From Clitoria ternatea (lineage: Eukaryota; Streptophyta; Magnoliopsida; Fabales; Fabaceae): DNA of 64,000 nucleotides. The notes beneath the pieces are model-generated. The model saw only the letters and a list, made by a program, of their open reading frames with translations, was not told the DNA's origin and did not search any database. The translations under genes were made by a program, and so were the position numbers. This document shows positions 43,449-55,632 of this stretch, one piece after another; positions within the stretch are counted from its first letter, which is position 1, and each line of letters begins with the position of its first letter. The stretch covers positions 20,692,001 to 20,756,000 of the forward strand of contig CM075673.1 of assembly GCA_037962975.1 (NCBI GenBank), written 5' to 3'.

Positions 43449-45119
43449 TTACATCAACACACACCCCAATCCAAATTTGGACGCATCGCAATATACTTCA
43501 AATTCTTTGGTCACATCGGGCAGTGCAAGCACGGGCGCAGTAGTTAAACACTGCTTCAGAGTTTGGAAACTTAATTCACATTTTTCTGACCACACGAAAG
43601 GGTTTCCTTTCCTAGTCAATCGAGTCAGAGGGAGTGCTATCCGAGAGAACCCCTCAATGAAACGTCGGTAGTATCCAGCTAATCCAAGGAAACTCCGGAT
43701 TTCAGTTACTGACTTCGGTGTCTCCCAAGTCATAACCGCCTCAATTTTTGTCGGATCGACTGAGACTCCTTCCTGGGAAATTACATGCCCTAAGAATTGT
43801 ACACTACTCTTCCAAAACTCACACTTAGATAATTTAGCGTACAACTTCTTCTCGCGGAGCGCTTGTAAAACAAGTCGAAGATGTTGAGCATGCTCCTCGT
43901 CCGACCTCGAATATACCAAAATATCATCAATGAAGACCACCACAAACTGGTCCAAGTACGGTTGAAAGGTCCGATTCATATAATCCATAAAAATGGCAGG
44001 AGCGTTTGTTACTCCAAAGGGCATTACTACGTACTCAAAGTGCCCATAACGAGTCCGGAATGCTGTCTTTGGGATATCCTCCGACCTCACTCGGATTTGG
44101 TGGTATCCCGATCTCAAGTCAATCTTAGAGAGCACAACGGCGCCTCGCAACTGGTCCAGTAAATCATCAATCCGGGGTAGTGGATACTTATTTTTGATCG
44201 TCAGTTTGTTCAGCTGTCGATAATCAATACACATGCGCATACTACCATCCTTCTTCTTTACCAGTAACACCGGAGCCCCCCAGGGTGAGGCACTAGGTCG
44301 GATAAAGCCCTTTTCTAATAATTCATTCACTTGTTTCTTCACTTCGGTTAATTCCACCGAAGATATTCTATATGGCGCTCGGGACACCGGTTCTGCTCCG
44401 GGAATCAAGTCAATAGAGAAATCAATCTCTCGACTAGGAGGTAGCTCCGAAATTTCTTCCGGAAAAACGTCAGGAAATTCACAAACAATCGGAATATCAT
44501 TTAGCAGAAGGTCATGTCGACCCTCCGAAGTGAATAAAACAACATACGTGGCTAAGACATCGCTCACCCTGTCCTTCACGTCAAGTTCATGTGAGAAAAC
44601 AATATTCTTCCGATAGCAGTCGACCAACACATGATTAGCAGCAAGCCAATCAAGACCTAGAATAATGTCTAAGTCCTTTAAGGGCATACAGATAAGATTT
44701 ACTCGAAAGGTACGGCCTTCGATTTGCATCGGTAGTTCCCTACATACTGTAGTTGCACGGAAAGTAGAACCAGTTGGAGTGGAAACAATAAGGGCGTTCT
44801 CCATTAAACTGATTGGCAGACCAAGCCGTCGCACACAACTTTCTGAAATAAAGGAATGGGTTGCACCTGAATCATAAATCACATCAACTAGATAACCACA
44901 GATGAGGCACTTACCCTGTACCAGATTGTCATTCCTCGTAGCTTCTGAAGCATCAAATGCGAATACACGCCCAGTCGTGGCGTTCTGGGCATCACTAGAT
45001 TGAGCGTCATATCTTCCCGCTTGTGGGTTCCTTCTACCAGCTCCATTCCGACCTCCTCTCATGAAGTTGGAACCCCGGTTTCCAGAAGGGTTAGTCCGGT
45101 TATCCGTTCTGCCCTGTTG
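43449..45119 (-). pseudogene. Element C body 1: protease and RT, ended by TAA
   Basis: In frame with gag after TAG 45120-45122. Counting from the Met at 45062: protease DSGATHSF at 64-71, RT with SKIDLRSGYH (Asp315) and FIDD at 377-380. It ends at TAA 43449-43451 in RNase H, where a Gln codon (CAA) would be typical. Compared with body 2 it has Leu for Phe in VVLSKIDL and Ser for Pro in EEISELPP, both away from the family pattern. Confidence 0.9.
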
Positions 45120-46004
45120 CTACCTCTGAGGGCAATCGGGCTTGAGATGCCCTGGTTGTCCGCACTGGAAGCACACAATCTGATTAGCTTGGCAATATTT
45201 GGCAATGTGTCCCTCCTGGCCACAATTGTAGCATGTTCGATTCCCAGGGGGATTACCCGATCGACCAGTGGAACCTCGACCAGAGGAGGATGAAGAGGTA
45301 GCAGAGGATTTGCCACCTCGGAAGAATTGACCCATCCTCTTGAAGCTGAAACCTTTTGCCTTCAATGGCTTTTTATCTCTTGGCTGGGACATCCTTTGTA
45401 ACTGCACTTCTTCTGTCAGCCTTGCTTTGTTCACCAAGGTCGGATAGTCCCTAATCTCCATCGGTACGATTACACTACGGAGCTCAATCCGTAGTCCAGC
45501 TTCGTATTTAGCACACTTGCTGCCTTCAGTCCCTTCTAACGAGAAAGGGTGGTAAAAATCACACAGCTCGTCGAACTTGCTGGTGTACTCAGCTACAGAC
45601 ATCCGGTCTTGCTCTAACTTCAGGAATTCCATTTCTTTCCAGATTTTATAGTTGTCTGGGAAGTACTTAACAAGGAACCTCCTTCGAAAATTCGCCCATA
45701 CTAACGGCTCAGTGGCTGCGTTCATTTGCACCTTCACGCGAGACCACCATACTCTAGCCTCATCTTTCAATTGATATGAAGCAAATAAAACCTTTTGCTC
45801 CTCAGAACACTCAAAATATTCAAAAACTTGCTCGATATCTCTAATCCAGATATACGCCCCATCATAATCATGTCCCCCCTTGTAAGTCGGAGGATTCCTT
45901 TTCAGGAATTTATCCAGAGTGGGACCGGACTCGGTCCTACTCATCAGCTGAGTAAATTTAGAGAAGAAATCATCTCCTCCCCCAGAACTAGTCTCTCCAT
46001 CCAT
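45120..46004 (-). CDS. Element C body 1 gag
   Basis: 294 residues from ATG 46004 (MDGETSSGGG). Retrotransposon gag domain with ARVWWSRVK and FLVKYFPDN, then a basic Ser/Gly stretch and two CCHC knuckles (CYNCGQEGHIAKYC, CFQCGQPGHLKPDC). It ends in TAG 45120-45122, with CAA CAG following in the same frame as protease, so protease-RT could be made by readthrough. Confidence 0.93.
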   Translation of the reverse strand: MDGETSSGGGDDFFSKFTQLMSRTESGPTLDKFLKRNPPTYKGGHDYDGAYIWIRDIEQVFEYFECSEEQKVLFASYQLKDEARVWWSRVKVQMNAATEPLVWANFRRRFLVKYFPDNYKIWKEMEFLKLEQDRMSVAEYTSKFDELCDFYHPFSLEGTEGSKCAKYEAGLRIELRSVIVPMEIRDYPTLVNKARLTEEVQLQRMSQPRDKKPLKAKGFSFKRMGQFFRGGKSSATSSSSSGRGSTGRSGNPPGNRTCYNCGQEGHIAKYCQANQIVCFQCGQPGHLKPDCPQR

Positions 46005-46218
46005 TTAGCAACTCTACAATGGGCAAACACATCACCATTAATAACCAAGATTAGTCAGGGGTTGCAAACTTACCTTATATTCATAGAATACTACGCCAGT
46101 GGAGTGCCAAGGGAACGGTGCCAGACCACACAATCTCAACACAACACAATACAATTAACTTTCATAAAACTTTCACATTCACTAGATCGGCCCACACACA
46201 CCGGCTCTAGAAAGAACC

Positions 46219-46230
46219 GCTCTGATACCA
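46219..46230 (-). other. Primer-binding site, body 1
   Basis: Minus strand TGGTATCAGAGC (initiator Met tRNA), two bases inside LTR b. The body 2 site is at 53259-53270. Confidence 0.95.
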
Positions 46231-46232
46231 AG

Positions 46233-48593
46233 TGTAACGTCCTAGATTATTTTTACATTTATTTTTATTCAAACTATTACATTTTACAATAAATTTTTCC
46301 TTTTCCGTGAAAATAAATCGATATTTAGAGAAAACAATTTAATTCGAACACCACGGATGAGAGAAAGGCAAATCAGGGCGTCTCGCTTGAGCGAGGCCCC
46401 TACTCGTCTAAGCGAGATTCCGGACTCTCACTTAGACGAGGTGCTATTCGTTGAACGAACACCTTTCTCATATCGGATTAAACGAACGTGCAACCGGACT
46501 CCCAAAACTTCGCTCTAACAAATGGTTTTGCAAACTCAGAGAATTACCATAAAAGCATATGCAAATAACAGTAATAGGTTTTTGAAATATATTTTCATTC
46601 GATCCGGTCTTACTTAAACATAACTAATAATTTATAATACAAAGTTTTATACACACATAAGACTACAAAGAGTCACTCAATTTCATTTGGACCCTGGCAC
46701 CGTTCTCCCCCTTGGCGCAGCTCCACGGCTTCATCCCCCTCCCTGACTCTGGTTACTAAAAAAAAAATACAAGGGTGAGTGTTTGGCATAATAATTAATA
46801 TAGAACGGATTTTAACACTATACATGCATATCAACACATACGCCTCAAACATCGTCTATAAGTAAGCATACCACAACATAACAAATTTCATGCAATAACT
46901 GTATTAGACCAGCTACACTATCTCCATCACATTTATCATATTCATCACATTCATCATATACATCACATTCATCACATTCATCATAACTGACCCTCATATA
47001 ATTTGACTCCTAGTATCCGGATACTAAAGGATTGGCCTTCAGCTGGGGGTCCTACTTGACACCCCGTGAACCCTGCTTGGTTCACCGAGTCCTGCTTGAC
47101 TCTCCACCTCGACCACTGGGTCCTACTTGACCACTGGGTAGCTCAACTGGGCACGAAAACCACGGGAGCCGGAAATGAGGGGCTATCATATACCGTCGGC
47201 CATCCCATACCACATAATCATTCAACAATTTACCTTTCATAATGATATCAATTTTCTCATCCCTCGGGTAGCCTGCTTGCTAACCCGGAATCACATAACA
47301 CTGATCGTCTCACATTAGATATCAATTTTCTCATCCATCGGGTAGCCTGCTTGCTAACCCAGAGTCTCATAACACTGATTACGTCAATATTAAATATTTC
47401 AAGATCATGCATGATAACTCAACCACAAACACAATTCTCAACTCATCAATGTACACTATCACACATGCACAAGTATAAACACACAATTATGTTTAACAAC
47501 ACTTTCTCTTAGTCCGTTTACGTTACCTCAAAGATCTGAACAAGAAGTAAGTCCTATTCTAATTAATTATAACCCGAACACCCCCCTTACTCTGGTTCCA
47601 CGCTTTGATGATCTGCTCTCTATGTCGATTTCTTTCTTTGAGCACCGGTTCTGCAATCTCAACACCTTCACTCAGTCTTTCGTTGCTTAGTCTACTACCT
47701 ACGGGTCATGAAGTACAGCTTCATCACTTCAACGTCCTTAGTTCATGGACAACATCTGGACTCACACTCACCAGAGGAGTGGAGAACAACCACTAATATA
47801 GCCATGCATGGCCCTTAACAGCTAAAGAATGAAAGAAATAAGGGAATCACAATTGGGTTAGATCAGTAGACTCACCTGGAAGTCTCAATCACAGGAATGA
47901 GGTTAAATTGTAGTTCAAACACAAATGGAGTCTCACTCCAGTGCATGCAGATCAGCGTTTAAGAGAGAAAAGACAAACGGAAGAGAAGGAACAAGCTAAT
48001 CGTAAAGGCAACTTATGTAAAATGAAGAAGAAAGGAAGGGAATCTTCTTATATATATATATATGGCTCATGGGCAAGATCGTCTTTTCCTTCATTTTATT
48101 TGTATTCTTACTAAATTTAATCGATTTCTCTAGTTTAATCTATTGCATAGTCATCAACTCAATTACACGTGTTTATCCCTTCAACGCCCACGAAGTCATA
48201 GTCCTCTAATAATTTGCCAGAGTATAGGTCCGATATAAATATCGACCCCGCCGTCCTAACTTAATGTTCATACTTCGGAAATCCGAGCTACAACTTGAGA
48301 GATCGGATATATCATCCGTTCTTGACTATTTGTCACACACGTCCGTTGTTTCAGTTAGTGTGAAGTTAATCCGGGATGTGACCCCGTGTGGGCGCTCTCC
48401 CCACAACGGTAGGGCCAGACCGCCTAGCCCTGCCCGTTCTTCTCCCACACTTCCGCTCTTTTAACTCCGCCTGCTCGCGTTTCAGATACCGACCTCGACA
48501 CCGGCTCAGACAAAATAAATACTAAATAGAATTTCTAATCATTCACTAATATTTCTCATTTCATAATTTTCATTAAACATCAGGGATGTTACA
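46233..48593 (-). repeat. Element C LTR b (shared middle LTR)
   Basis: 2,361 bp. It serves as 5' LTR of body 1 and 3' LTR of body 2 and has no TSD at either side. Private changes I noticed against a and c include GCAAACTC near 46530, TTTGAG near 47640, TTAGATC near 47870, CTAATCG near 47998, CCGTTC near 48317, and one extra TA pair. Confidence 0.95.
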
Positions 48594-48628
48594 CTCACCC
48601 CCCCTAAAAGGAGATTTCGTCCCCGAAA

Positions 48629-50488
48629 TCAGCGTTCCGGTTGAAAAAGATGAGGGTACATCCGCCTCATATCGGATTCTAACTCCCAAGTGTAGTTCAT
48701 CCAATGTAAATTCTGCCACTTCACTTTCACCAGCGGTACCTCCTTGTTCCTTAACCGTTTGGTTTGATGTTCTTCAATGCTAACTGGTACAGCCTCTACT
48801 TTCAGGTTTTCCTTCACTTCAATGAAATCACTCGGTACAATCATTGTATCGCATGGAATGTAGGCTCGAAGTTGCGATACGTGGAACATGTTGTGGATGT
48901 TAGTCAATGATTGAGGAAGATCCAGCCGATATGCGACTTCACCTATCCGCTCTAGTATTTGATATGGTCCAATATACTTCGGATTAAGCTTTTGACTTTT
49001 CAAAATTCGACCTACACCTTTAGTTGGTGAAATTCTTAGAAACACCCAATCACCCACTTGGAATTCAAGAGGTCTATGCCTATTGTCATAATAGCTCTTC
49101 TGACGGTCTTGAGCAATTTTTATCTTCTCCCGGATTAAAATGATCTGTTCGTTCATCTCTTGAATCATCTCAGGCCCCAGATGAAGGGCATCGCCGTCCT
49201 CATTCCAACATAATGGAGTACGACACTTTCGACCATAAAGAGCTTCGTATGGAGCCATCCCAATGCTTCTATGGTAACTGTTATTATATGCAAATTCCAC
49301 CAAGGGCAAGTATTTCTCCCATGATCCGCCCTGTTCCAGTACACATGCTCTTAACATATCTTCAAGAGTCTGTATAGTCCGTTCTGATTGACCATCGGTT
49401 TGGGGATGGTAAGCCGAACTCAATTTAAGCTCAGTACCCAATTGTTGTTGCAAACTCCCCCAAAACCTGGAAGTAAATCGGGGATCCCGATCGGAGATAA
49501 TACTTGAGGGCACACTATGCAGTCGTACGACTTCGGCAACGTACAACCTAGCTAATCGCTCTAACGACCACTTCATATTTATTGCCAAGAAATGCGCACT
49601 TTTGGTTAGTCGATCAACAATTACCCAAATCGCGTTGTATCCGGTTTGAGTACGAGGTAGTCCGGACACGAAGTCCATGGTGATACTTTCCCACTTCCAA
49701 ATCGGAATTTCTGGAGGTTGAAGCAAACCTGGAGGTCGTTGGTGCTCAACCTTGCACTTCTGACATATAACACAGGATTTCACGTACTCGATTATTGCCT
49801 TCTTCATGTTTGGCCACCAGAATCCCTTCTTTAAGTCATGATACATTTTTGTCACTCCTGGATGTATACTTAGAGAGCTCTTGTGTGCTTCTGTTAACAC
49901 CGCCTGCCTGAAGCCTCCATGTGCAGGCACCACAACTCGATTCCTGAATCTCCATATGCCATCCTCACCTCGAGTTATCTCTTCATTTTTACCTTGGGTC
50001 TGAGTGTCGATCAACTTCAGTAACTCTTCATCGTCTTTCTGCGCCGCCATCATAGACTCCAGAAATTCATTGGAGATTTTTAACATTCCAATCGTCATCC
50101 AATTTGGCGCACTCATGACCACTCCAATATTCAAATCTCTAAAACTTTCCAGCAATTCTTGTTCTCTACCCATTAAGTAAGCCACGTGTAATACCTTCCT
50201 GCTCAGTGCATCTGCCACAATATTTGCTTTGCCCGGGTGATACTTTAAATCGAAGTCATAATCTTTCAAATACTCCATCCACCTCCTCTGTCTCATATTT
50301 AGCTCCTTTTGATCAAATAAATACTTTAAACTTTTGTGATCACTGAATACTACAAAGCGAGCTCCATACAGGTAATGGCGCCAAATCTTCAGTGCGTACA
50401 CTACTGCTGCGAGTTCCAGATCGTGAGTCGGGTAATTCTCCTCATGTGGCCTCAATTGCCTTGAAGCATAGGCAATTGCTCGATCCGT
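48629..50488 (-). CDS. Element C body 2: RNase H end and integrase
   Basis: Same content and limits as body 1 (RNase H, zinc site, DDE core, GPY module, chromodomain-like tail). I noted a single residue difference from body 1, Arg in YHRSIGMAPYE. It is cut off from RT by TAA 50489-50491. Confidence 0.9.
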   Translation of the reverse strand, partial: TDRAIAYASRQLRPHEENYPTHDLELAAVVYALKIWRHYLYGARFVVFSDHKSLKYLFDQKELNMRQRRWMEYLKDYDFDLKYHPGKANIVADALSRKVLHVAYLMGREQELLESFRDLNIGVVMSAPNWMTIGMLKISNEFLESMMAAQKDDEELLKLIDTQTQGKNEEITRGEDGIWRFRNRVVVPAHGGFRQAVLTEAHKSSLSIHPGVTKMYHDLKKGFWWPNMKKAIIEYVKSCVICQKCKVEHQRPPGLLQPPEIPIWKWESITMDFVSGLPRTQTGYNAIWVIVDRLTKSAHFLAINMKWSLERLARLYVAEVVRLHSVPSSIISDRDPRFTSRFWGSLQQQLGTELKLSSAYHPQTDGQSERTIQTLEDMLRACVLEQGGSWEKYLPLVEFAYNNSYHRSIGMAPYEALYGRKCRTPLCWNEDGDALHLGPEMIQEMNEQIILIREKIKIAQDRQKSYYDNRHRPLEFQVGDWVFLRISPTKGVGRILKSQKLNPKYIGPYQILERIGEVAYRLDLPQSLTNIHNMFHVSQLRAYIPCDTMIVPSDFIEVKENLKVEAVPVSIEEHQTKRLRNKEVPLVKVKWQNLHWMNYTWELESDMRRMYPHLFQPER

Positions 50489-52159
50489 TTACATCAACAC
50501 ACACCCCAATCCAAATTTGGACGCATCGCAATATACTTCAAATTCTTTGGTCACATCGGGCAGTGCAAGCACGGGCGCAGTAGTTAAACACTGCTTCAGA
50601 GTTTGGAAACTTAATTCACATTTTTCTGACCACACGAAAGGGTTTCCTTTCCTAGTCAATCGAGTCAGAGGGAGTGCTATCCGAGAGAACCCCTCAATGA
50701 AACGTCGGTAGTATCCAGCTAATCCAAGGAAACTCCGGATTTCAGTTACTGACTTCGGTGTCTCCCAAGTCATAACCGCCTCAATTTTTGTCGGATCGAC
50801 TGAGACTCCTTCCTGGGAAATTACATGCCCTAAGAATTGTACACTACTCTTCCAAAACTCACACTTAGATAATTTAGCGTACAACTTCTTCTCGCGGAGC
50901 GCTTGTAAAACAAGTCGAAGATGTTGAGCATGCTCCTCGTCCGACCTCGAATATACCAAAATATCATCAATGAAGACCACCACAAACTGGTCCAAGTACG
51001 GTTGAAAGGTCCGATTCATATAATCCATAAAAATGGCAGGAGCGTTTGTTACTCCAAAGGGCATTACTACGTACTCAAAGTGCCCATAACGAGTCCGGAA
51101 TGCTGTCTTTGGGATATCCTCCGACCTCACTCGGATTTGGTGGTATCCCGATCTCAAGTCAATCTTAGAGAACACAACGGCGCCTCGCAACTGGTCCAGT
51201 AAATCATCAATCCGGGGTAGTGGATACTTATTTTTGATCGTCAGTTTGTTCAGCTGTCGATAATCAATACACATGCGCATACTACCATCCTTCTTCTTTA
51301 CCAGTAACACCGGAGCGCCCCAGGGTGAGGCACTAGGTCGGATAAAGCCCTTTTCTAATAATTCATTCACTTGTTTCTTCACTTCGGTTAATTCCACCGA
51401 AGACATTCTATATGGCGCTCGGGACACCGGTTCTGCTCCGGGAATCAAGTCAATAGAGAAATCAATCTCTCGACTAGGAGGTAGCTCCGGAATTTCTTCC
51501 GGAAAAACGTCAGGAAATTCACAAACAATCGGAATATCATTTAGCAGAAGGTCATGTCGACCCTCCGAAGTGAATAAAACAACATACGTGGCTAAGACAT
51601 CGCTCACCCTGTCCTTCACGTCAAGTTCATGTGAGAAAACAATATTCTTCCGATAGCAGTCGACCAACACATGATTAGCAGCAAGCCAATCAAGACCTAG
51701 AATAATGTCTAAGTCCTTTAAGGGCATACAGATAAGATTTACTCGAAAGGTACGGCCTTCGATTTGCATCGGTAGTTCCCTACATACTGTAGTTGCACGG
51801 AAAGTAGAACCAGTTGAAGTGGAAACAATAAGGGCGTTCTCCATTAAACTGATTGGCAGACCAAGCCGTCGCACACAACTTTCTGAAATAAAGGAATGGG
51901 TTGCACCTGAATCATAAATCACATCAACTAGATAACCACAGATGAGGCACTTACCCTGTACCAGATTGTCATTCCTCGTAGCTTCTGAAGCATCAAATGC
52001 GAATACACGCCCAGTCGTGGCGTTCTGGGCATCACTAGATTGAGCGTCATATCTTCCCGCTTGTGGGTTCCTTCTACCAGCTCCATTCCGACCTCCTCTC
52101 ATGAAGTTGGAACCCCGGTTTCCAGAAGGGTTAGTCTGGTTATCCGTTCTGCCCTGTTG
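50489..52159 (-). pseudogene. Element C body 2: protease and RT, ended by TAA
   Basis: As body 1, with the family-typical VVFSKIDLRSGYH and EEIPELPP motifs, so body 2 is nearer to the ancestral sequence in RT. The TAA at 50489-50491 is at the same place as in body 1, so the break predates or was copied by the duplication. Confidence 0.9.
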
Positions 52160-53044
52160 CTACCTCTGAGGGCAATCGGGCTTGAGATGCCCTGGTTGTC
52201 CGCACTGGAAGCACACAATCTGATTAGCTTGGCAATATTTGGCAATGTGTCCCTCCTGGCCACAATTGTAGCATGTTCGATTCCCAGGGGGATTACCCGA
52301 TCGACCAGTGGAACCTCGACCAGAGGAGGATGAAGAGGTAGCAGAGGATTTGCCACCTCGGAAGAATTGACCCATCCTCTTGAAGCTGAAACCTTTTGCC
52401 TTCAATGGCTTTTTATCTCTTGGCTGGGACATCCTTTGTAACTGCACTTCTTCTGTCAGCCTTGCTTTGTTCACCAAGGTCGGATAGTCCCTAATCTCCA
52501 TCGGTACGATTACACTACGGAGCTCAATCCGTAGTCCAGCTTCGTATTTAGCACACTTGCTGCCTTCAGTCCCTTCTAACGAGAAAGGGTGGTAAAAATC
52601 ACACAGCTCGTCGAACTTGCTGGTGTACTCAGCTACAGACATCCGGTCTTGCTCTAACTTCAGGAATTCCATTTCTTTCCAGATTTTATAGTTGTCTGGG
52701 AAGTACTTAACAAGGAACCTCCTTCGAAAATTCGCCCATACTAACGGCTCAGTGGCTGCGTTCATTTGCACCTTCACGCGAGACCACCATACTCTAGCCT
52801 CATCTTTCAATTGATATGAAGCAAATAAAACCTTTTGCTCCTCAGAACACTCAAAATATTCAAAAACTTGCTCGATATCTCTAATCCAGATATACGCCCC
52901 ATCATAATCATGTCCCCCCTTGTAAGTCGGAGGATTCCTTTTCAGGAATTTATCCAGAGTGGGACCGGACTCGGTCCTACTCATCAGCTGAGTAAATTTA
53001 GAGAAGAAATCATCTCCTCCCCCAGAACTAGTCTCTCCATCCAT
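52160..53044 (-). CDS. Element C body 2 gag
   Basis: 294 residues, ATG 53044, two CCHC knuckles, ending at TAG 52160-52162 in frame with protease. I saw no amino-acid difference from body 1 gag. Confidence 0.93.
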   Translation of the reverse strand: MDGETSSGGGDDFFSKFTQLMSRTESGPTLDKFLKRNPPTYKGGHDYDGAYIWIRDIEQVFEYFECSEEQKVLFASYQLKDEARVWWSRVKVQMNAATEPLVWANFRRRFLVKYFPDNYKIWKEMEFLKLEQDRMSVAEYTSKFDELCDFYHPFSLEGTEGSKCAKYEAGLRIELRSVIVPMEIRDYPTLVNKARLTEEVQLQRMSQPRDKKPLKAKGFSFKRMGQFFRGGKSSATSSSSSGRGSTGRSGNPPGNRTCYNCGQEGHIAKYCQANQIVCFQCGQPGHLKPDCPQR

Positions 53045-53258
53045 TTAGCAACTCTACAATGGGCAAACACATCACCATTAATAACCAAGATTAGTCAGGG
53101 GTTGCAAACTTACCTTATATTCATAGAATACTACGCCAGTGGAGTGCCAAGGGAACGGTGCCAGATCACACAATCTCAACACAACACAATACAATTAACT
53201 TTCATAAAACTTTCACATTCACTAGATCGGCCCACACACACCGGCTCTAGAAAAAACC

Positions 53259-53270
53259 GCTCTGATACCA
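53259..53270 (-). other. Primer-binding site, body 2
   Basis: Minus strand TGGTATCAGAGC, two bases inside LTR c. This is the functional first primer site if transcription starts in LTR c. Confidence 0.95.
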
Positions 53271-53272
53271 AG

Positions 53273-55632
53273 TGTAACGTCCTAGATTATTTTTACATTT
53301 ATTTTTATTCAAACTATTACATTTTACAATAAATTTTTCCTTTTCTGTGAAAATAAATCGATATTTAGAGAAAACAATTTAATTCGAACACCACGGATGA
53401 GAGAAAGGCAAATCAGGGCGTCTCGCTTGAGCGAGGCCCCTACTCGTCTAAGCGAGATTCCGGACTCTCACTTAGACGAGGTGCTATTCGTTGAACGAAC
53501 ACCTTTCTCATATCGGATTAAACGAACGTGCAACCGGACTCCCAAAACTTCGCTCTAACAAATGGTTTTGCGAACTCAGAGAATTACCATAAAAGCATAT
53601 GCAAATAACAGTAATAGGTTTTTGAAATATATTTTCATTCGATCCGGTCTTACTTAAACATAACTAATAATTTATAATACAAAGTTTTATACACACATAA
53701 GACTACAAAGAGTCACTCAATTTCATTTGGACCCTGGCACCGTTCTCCCCCTTGGCGCAGCTCCACGGCTTCATCCCCCTCCCTGACTCTGGTTACTAAA
53801 AAAAAAAATACAAGGGTAAGTGTTTGGCATAATAATTAATATAGAACGGATTTTAACACTATACATGCATATCAACACATACGCCTCAAACATCGTCTAT
53901 AAGTAAGCATACCACAACATAACAAATTTCATGCAATAACTATATTAGACCAGCTACACTATCTCCATCACATTTATCATATTCATCACATTCATCATAT
54001 ACATCACATTCATCACATTCATCATAACTGACCCTCATATAATTTGACTCCTAGTATCCGGATACTAAAGGATTGGCCTTCAGCTGGGGGTCCTACTTGA
54101 CACCCCGTGAACCCTGCTTGGTTCACCGAGTCCTGCTTGACTCTCCACCTCGACCACTGGGTCCTACTTGACCACTGGGTAGCTCAACTGGGCACGAAAA
54201 CCACGGGAGCCGGAAATGAGGGGCTATCATATACCGTCGGCCATCCCATACCACATAATCATTCAACAATTTACCTTTCATAATGATATCAATTTTCTCA
54301 TCCCTCGGGTAGCCTGCTTGCTAACCCGGAATCACATAACACTGATCGTCTCACATTAGATATCAATTTTCTCATCCATCGGGTAGCCTGCTTGCTAACC
54401 CAGAGTCTCATAACACTGATTACGTCAATATTAAATATTTCAAGATCATGCATGATAACTCAACCACAAACACAATTCTCAACTCATCAATGTACACTAT
54501 CACACATGCACAAGTATAAACACACAATTATGTTTAACAACACTTTCTCTTAGTCCGTTTACGTTACCTTAAAGATCTGAACAAGAAGTAAGTCCTATTC
54601 TAATTAATTATAACCCGAACACCCCCCTTACTCTGGTTCCATGCTTTGATGATCTGCTCTCTATGTCGATTTCTTTCTCTGAGCACCGGTTCTGCAATCT
54701 CAACACCTTCACTCAGTCTTTCGTTGCTTAGTCTACTACCTACGGGTCATGAAGTACAGCTTCATCACTTCAACGTCCTTAGTTCATGGACAACATCTGG
54801 ACTCACACTCACCAGAGGAGTGGAGAACAACCACTAATATAGCCATGCATGGCCCTTAACAGCTAAAGAATGAAAGAAATAAGGGAATCACAATTGGGTT
54901 GGATCAGTAGACTCACCTGGAAGTCTCAATCACAGGAATGAGGTTAAATTGTAGTTCAAACACAAATGGAGTCTCACTCCAGTGCATGCAGATCAGCGTT
55001 TAAGAGAGAAAAGACAAACGGAAGAGAAGGAACAAGCTGATCGTAAAGGCAACTTATGTAAAATGAAGAAGAAAGGAAGGGAATCTTCTTATATATATAT
55101 ATGGCTCATGGGCAAGATCGTCTTTTCCTTCATTTTATTTGTATTCTTACTAAATTTAATCGATTTCTCTAGTTTAATCTATTGCATAGTCATCAACTCA
55201 ATTACACGTGTTTATCCCTTCAACGCCCACGAAGTCATAGTCCTCTAATAATTTGCCAGAGTATAGGTCCGATATAAATATCGACCCCGCCGTCCTAACT
55301 TAATGTTCATACTTCGGAAATCCGAGCTACAACTTGAGAGATCGGATATATCATCCGCTCTTGACTGTTTGTCACACACGTCCGTTGTTTCAGTTAGTGT
55401 GAAGTTAATCCGGGATGTGACCCCGTGTGGGCGCTCTCCCCACAACGGTAGGGCCAGACCGCCTAGCCCTGCCCGTTCTTCTCCCACACTTCCGCTCTTT
55501 TAACTCCGCCTGCTCGCGTTTCAGATACCGACCTCGACACCGGCTCAGACAAAATAAATACTAAATAGAATTTCTAATCATTCACTAATATTTCTCATTT
55601 CATAATTTTCATTAAACATCAGGGATGTTACA
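53273..55632 (-). repeat. Element C LTR c (5'-most)
   Basis: 2,360 bp. Private changes noticed: TTTTCTGTG near 53343, GGGTAAG near 53817, CTATATT near 53940, ACCTTAAAG near 54568, CCATGC near 54640 and GACTGTTT near 55366; most are C/T or G/A. Confidence 0.95.

Larger units (their letters stand above)
39196..55632 (-). mobile_element. Gypsy element C: tandem with three LTRs and two bodies
   Basis: Structure is LTR a (39196-41553), body 1 (41554-46232), LTR b (46233-48593), body 2 (48594-53272), LTR c (53273-55632), all minus strand. Both bodies are 4,679 bp. One 5-bp TSD flanks only the outside. Each body has gag, PR-RT and RNase H-INT. The INT tail resembles chromoviruses. The bodies share a TAG between gag and PR and a TAA in RNase H. 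Confidence 0.95.

Noticed and set aside
45795..46292. 165-residue plus-strand ORF (also at 52835-53332)
   Set aside because: Antisense to gag and running into the LTR, with no domain.
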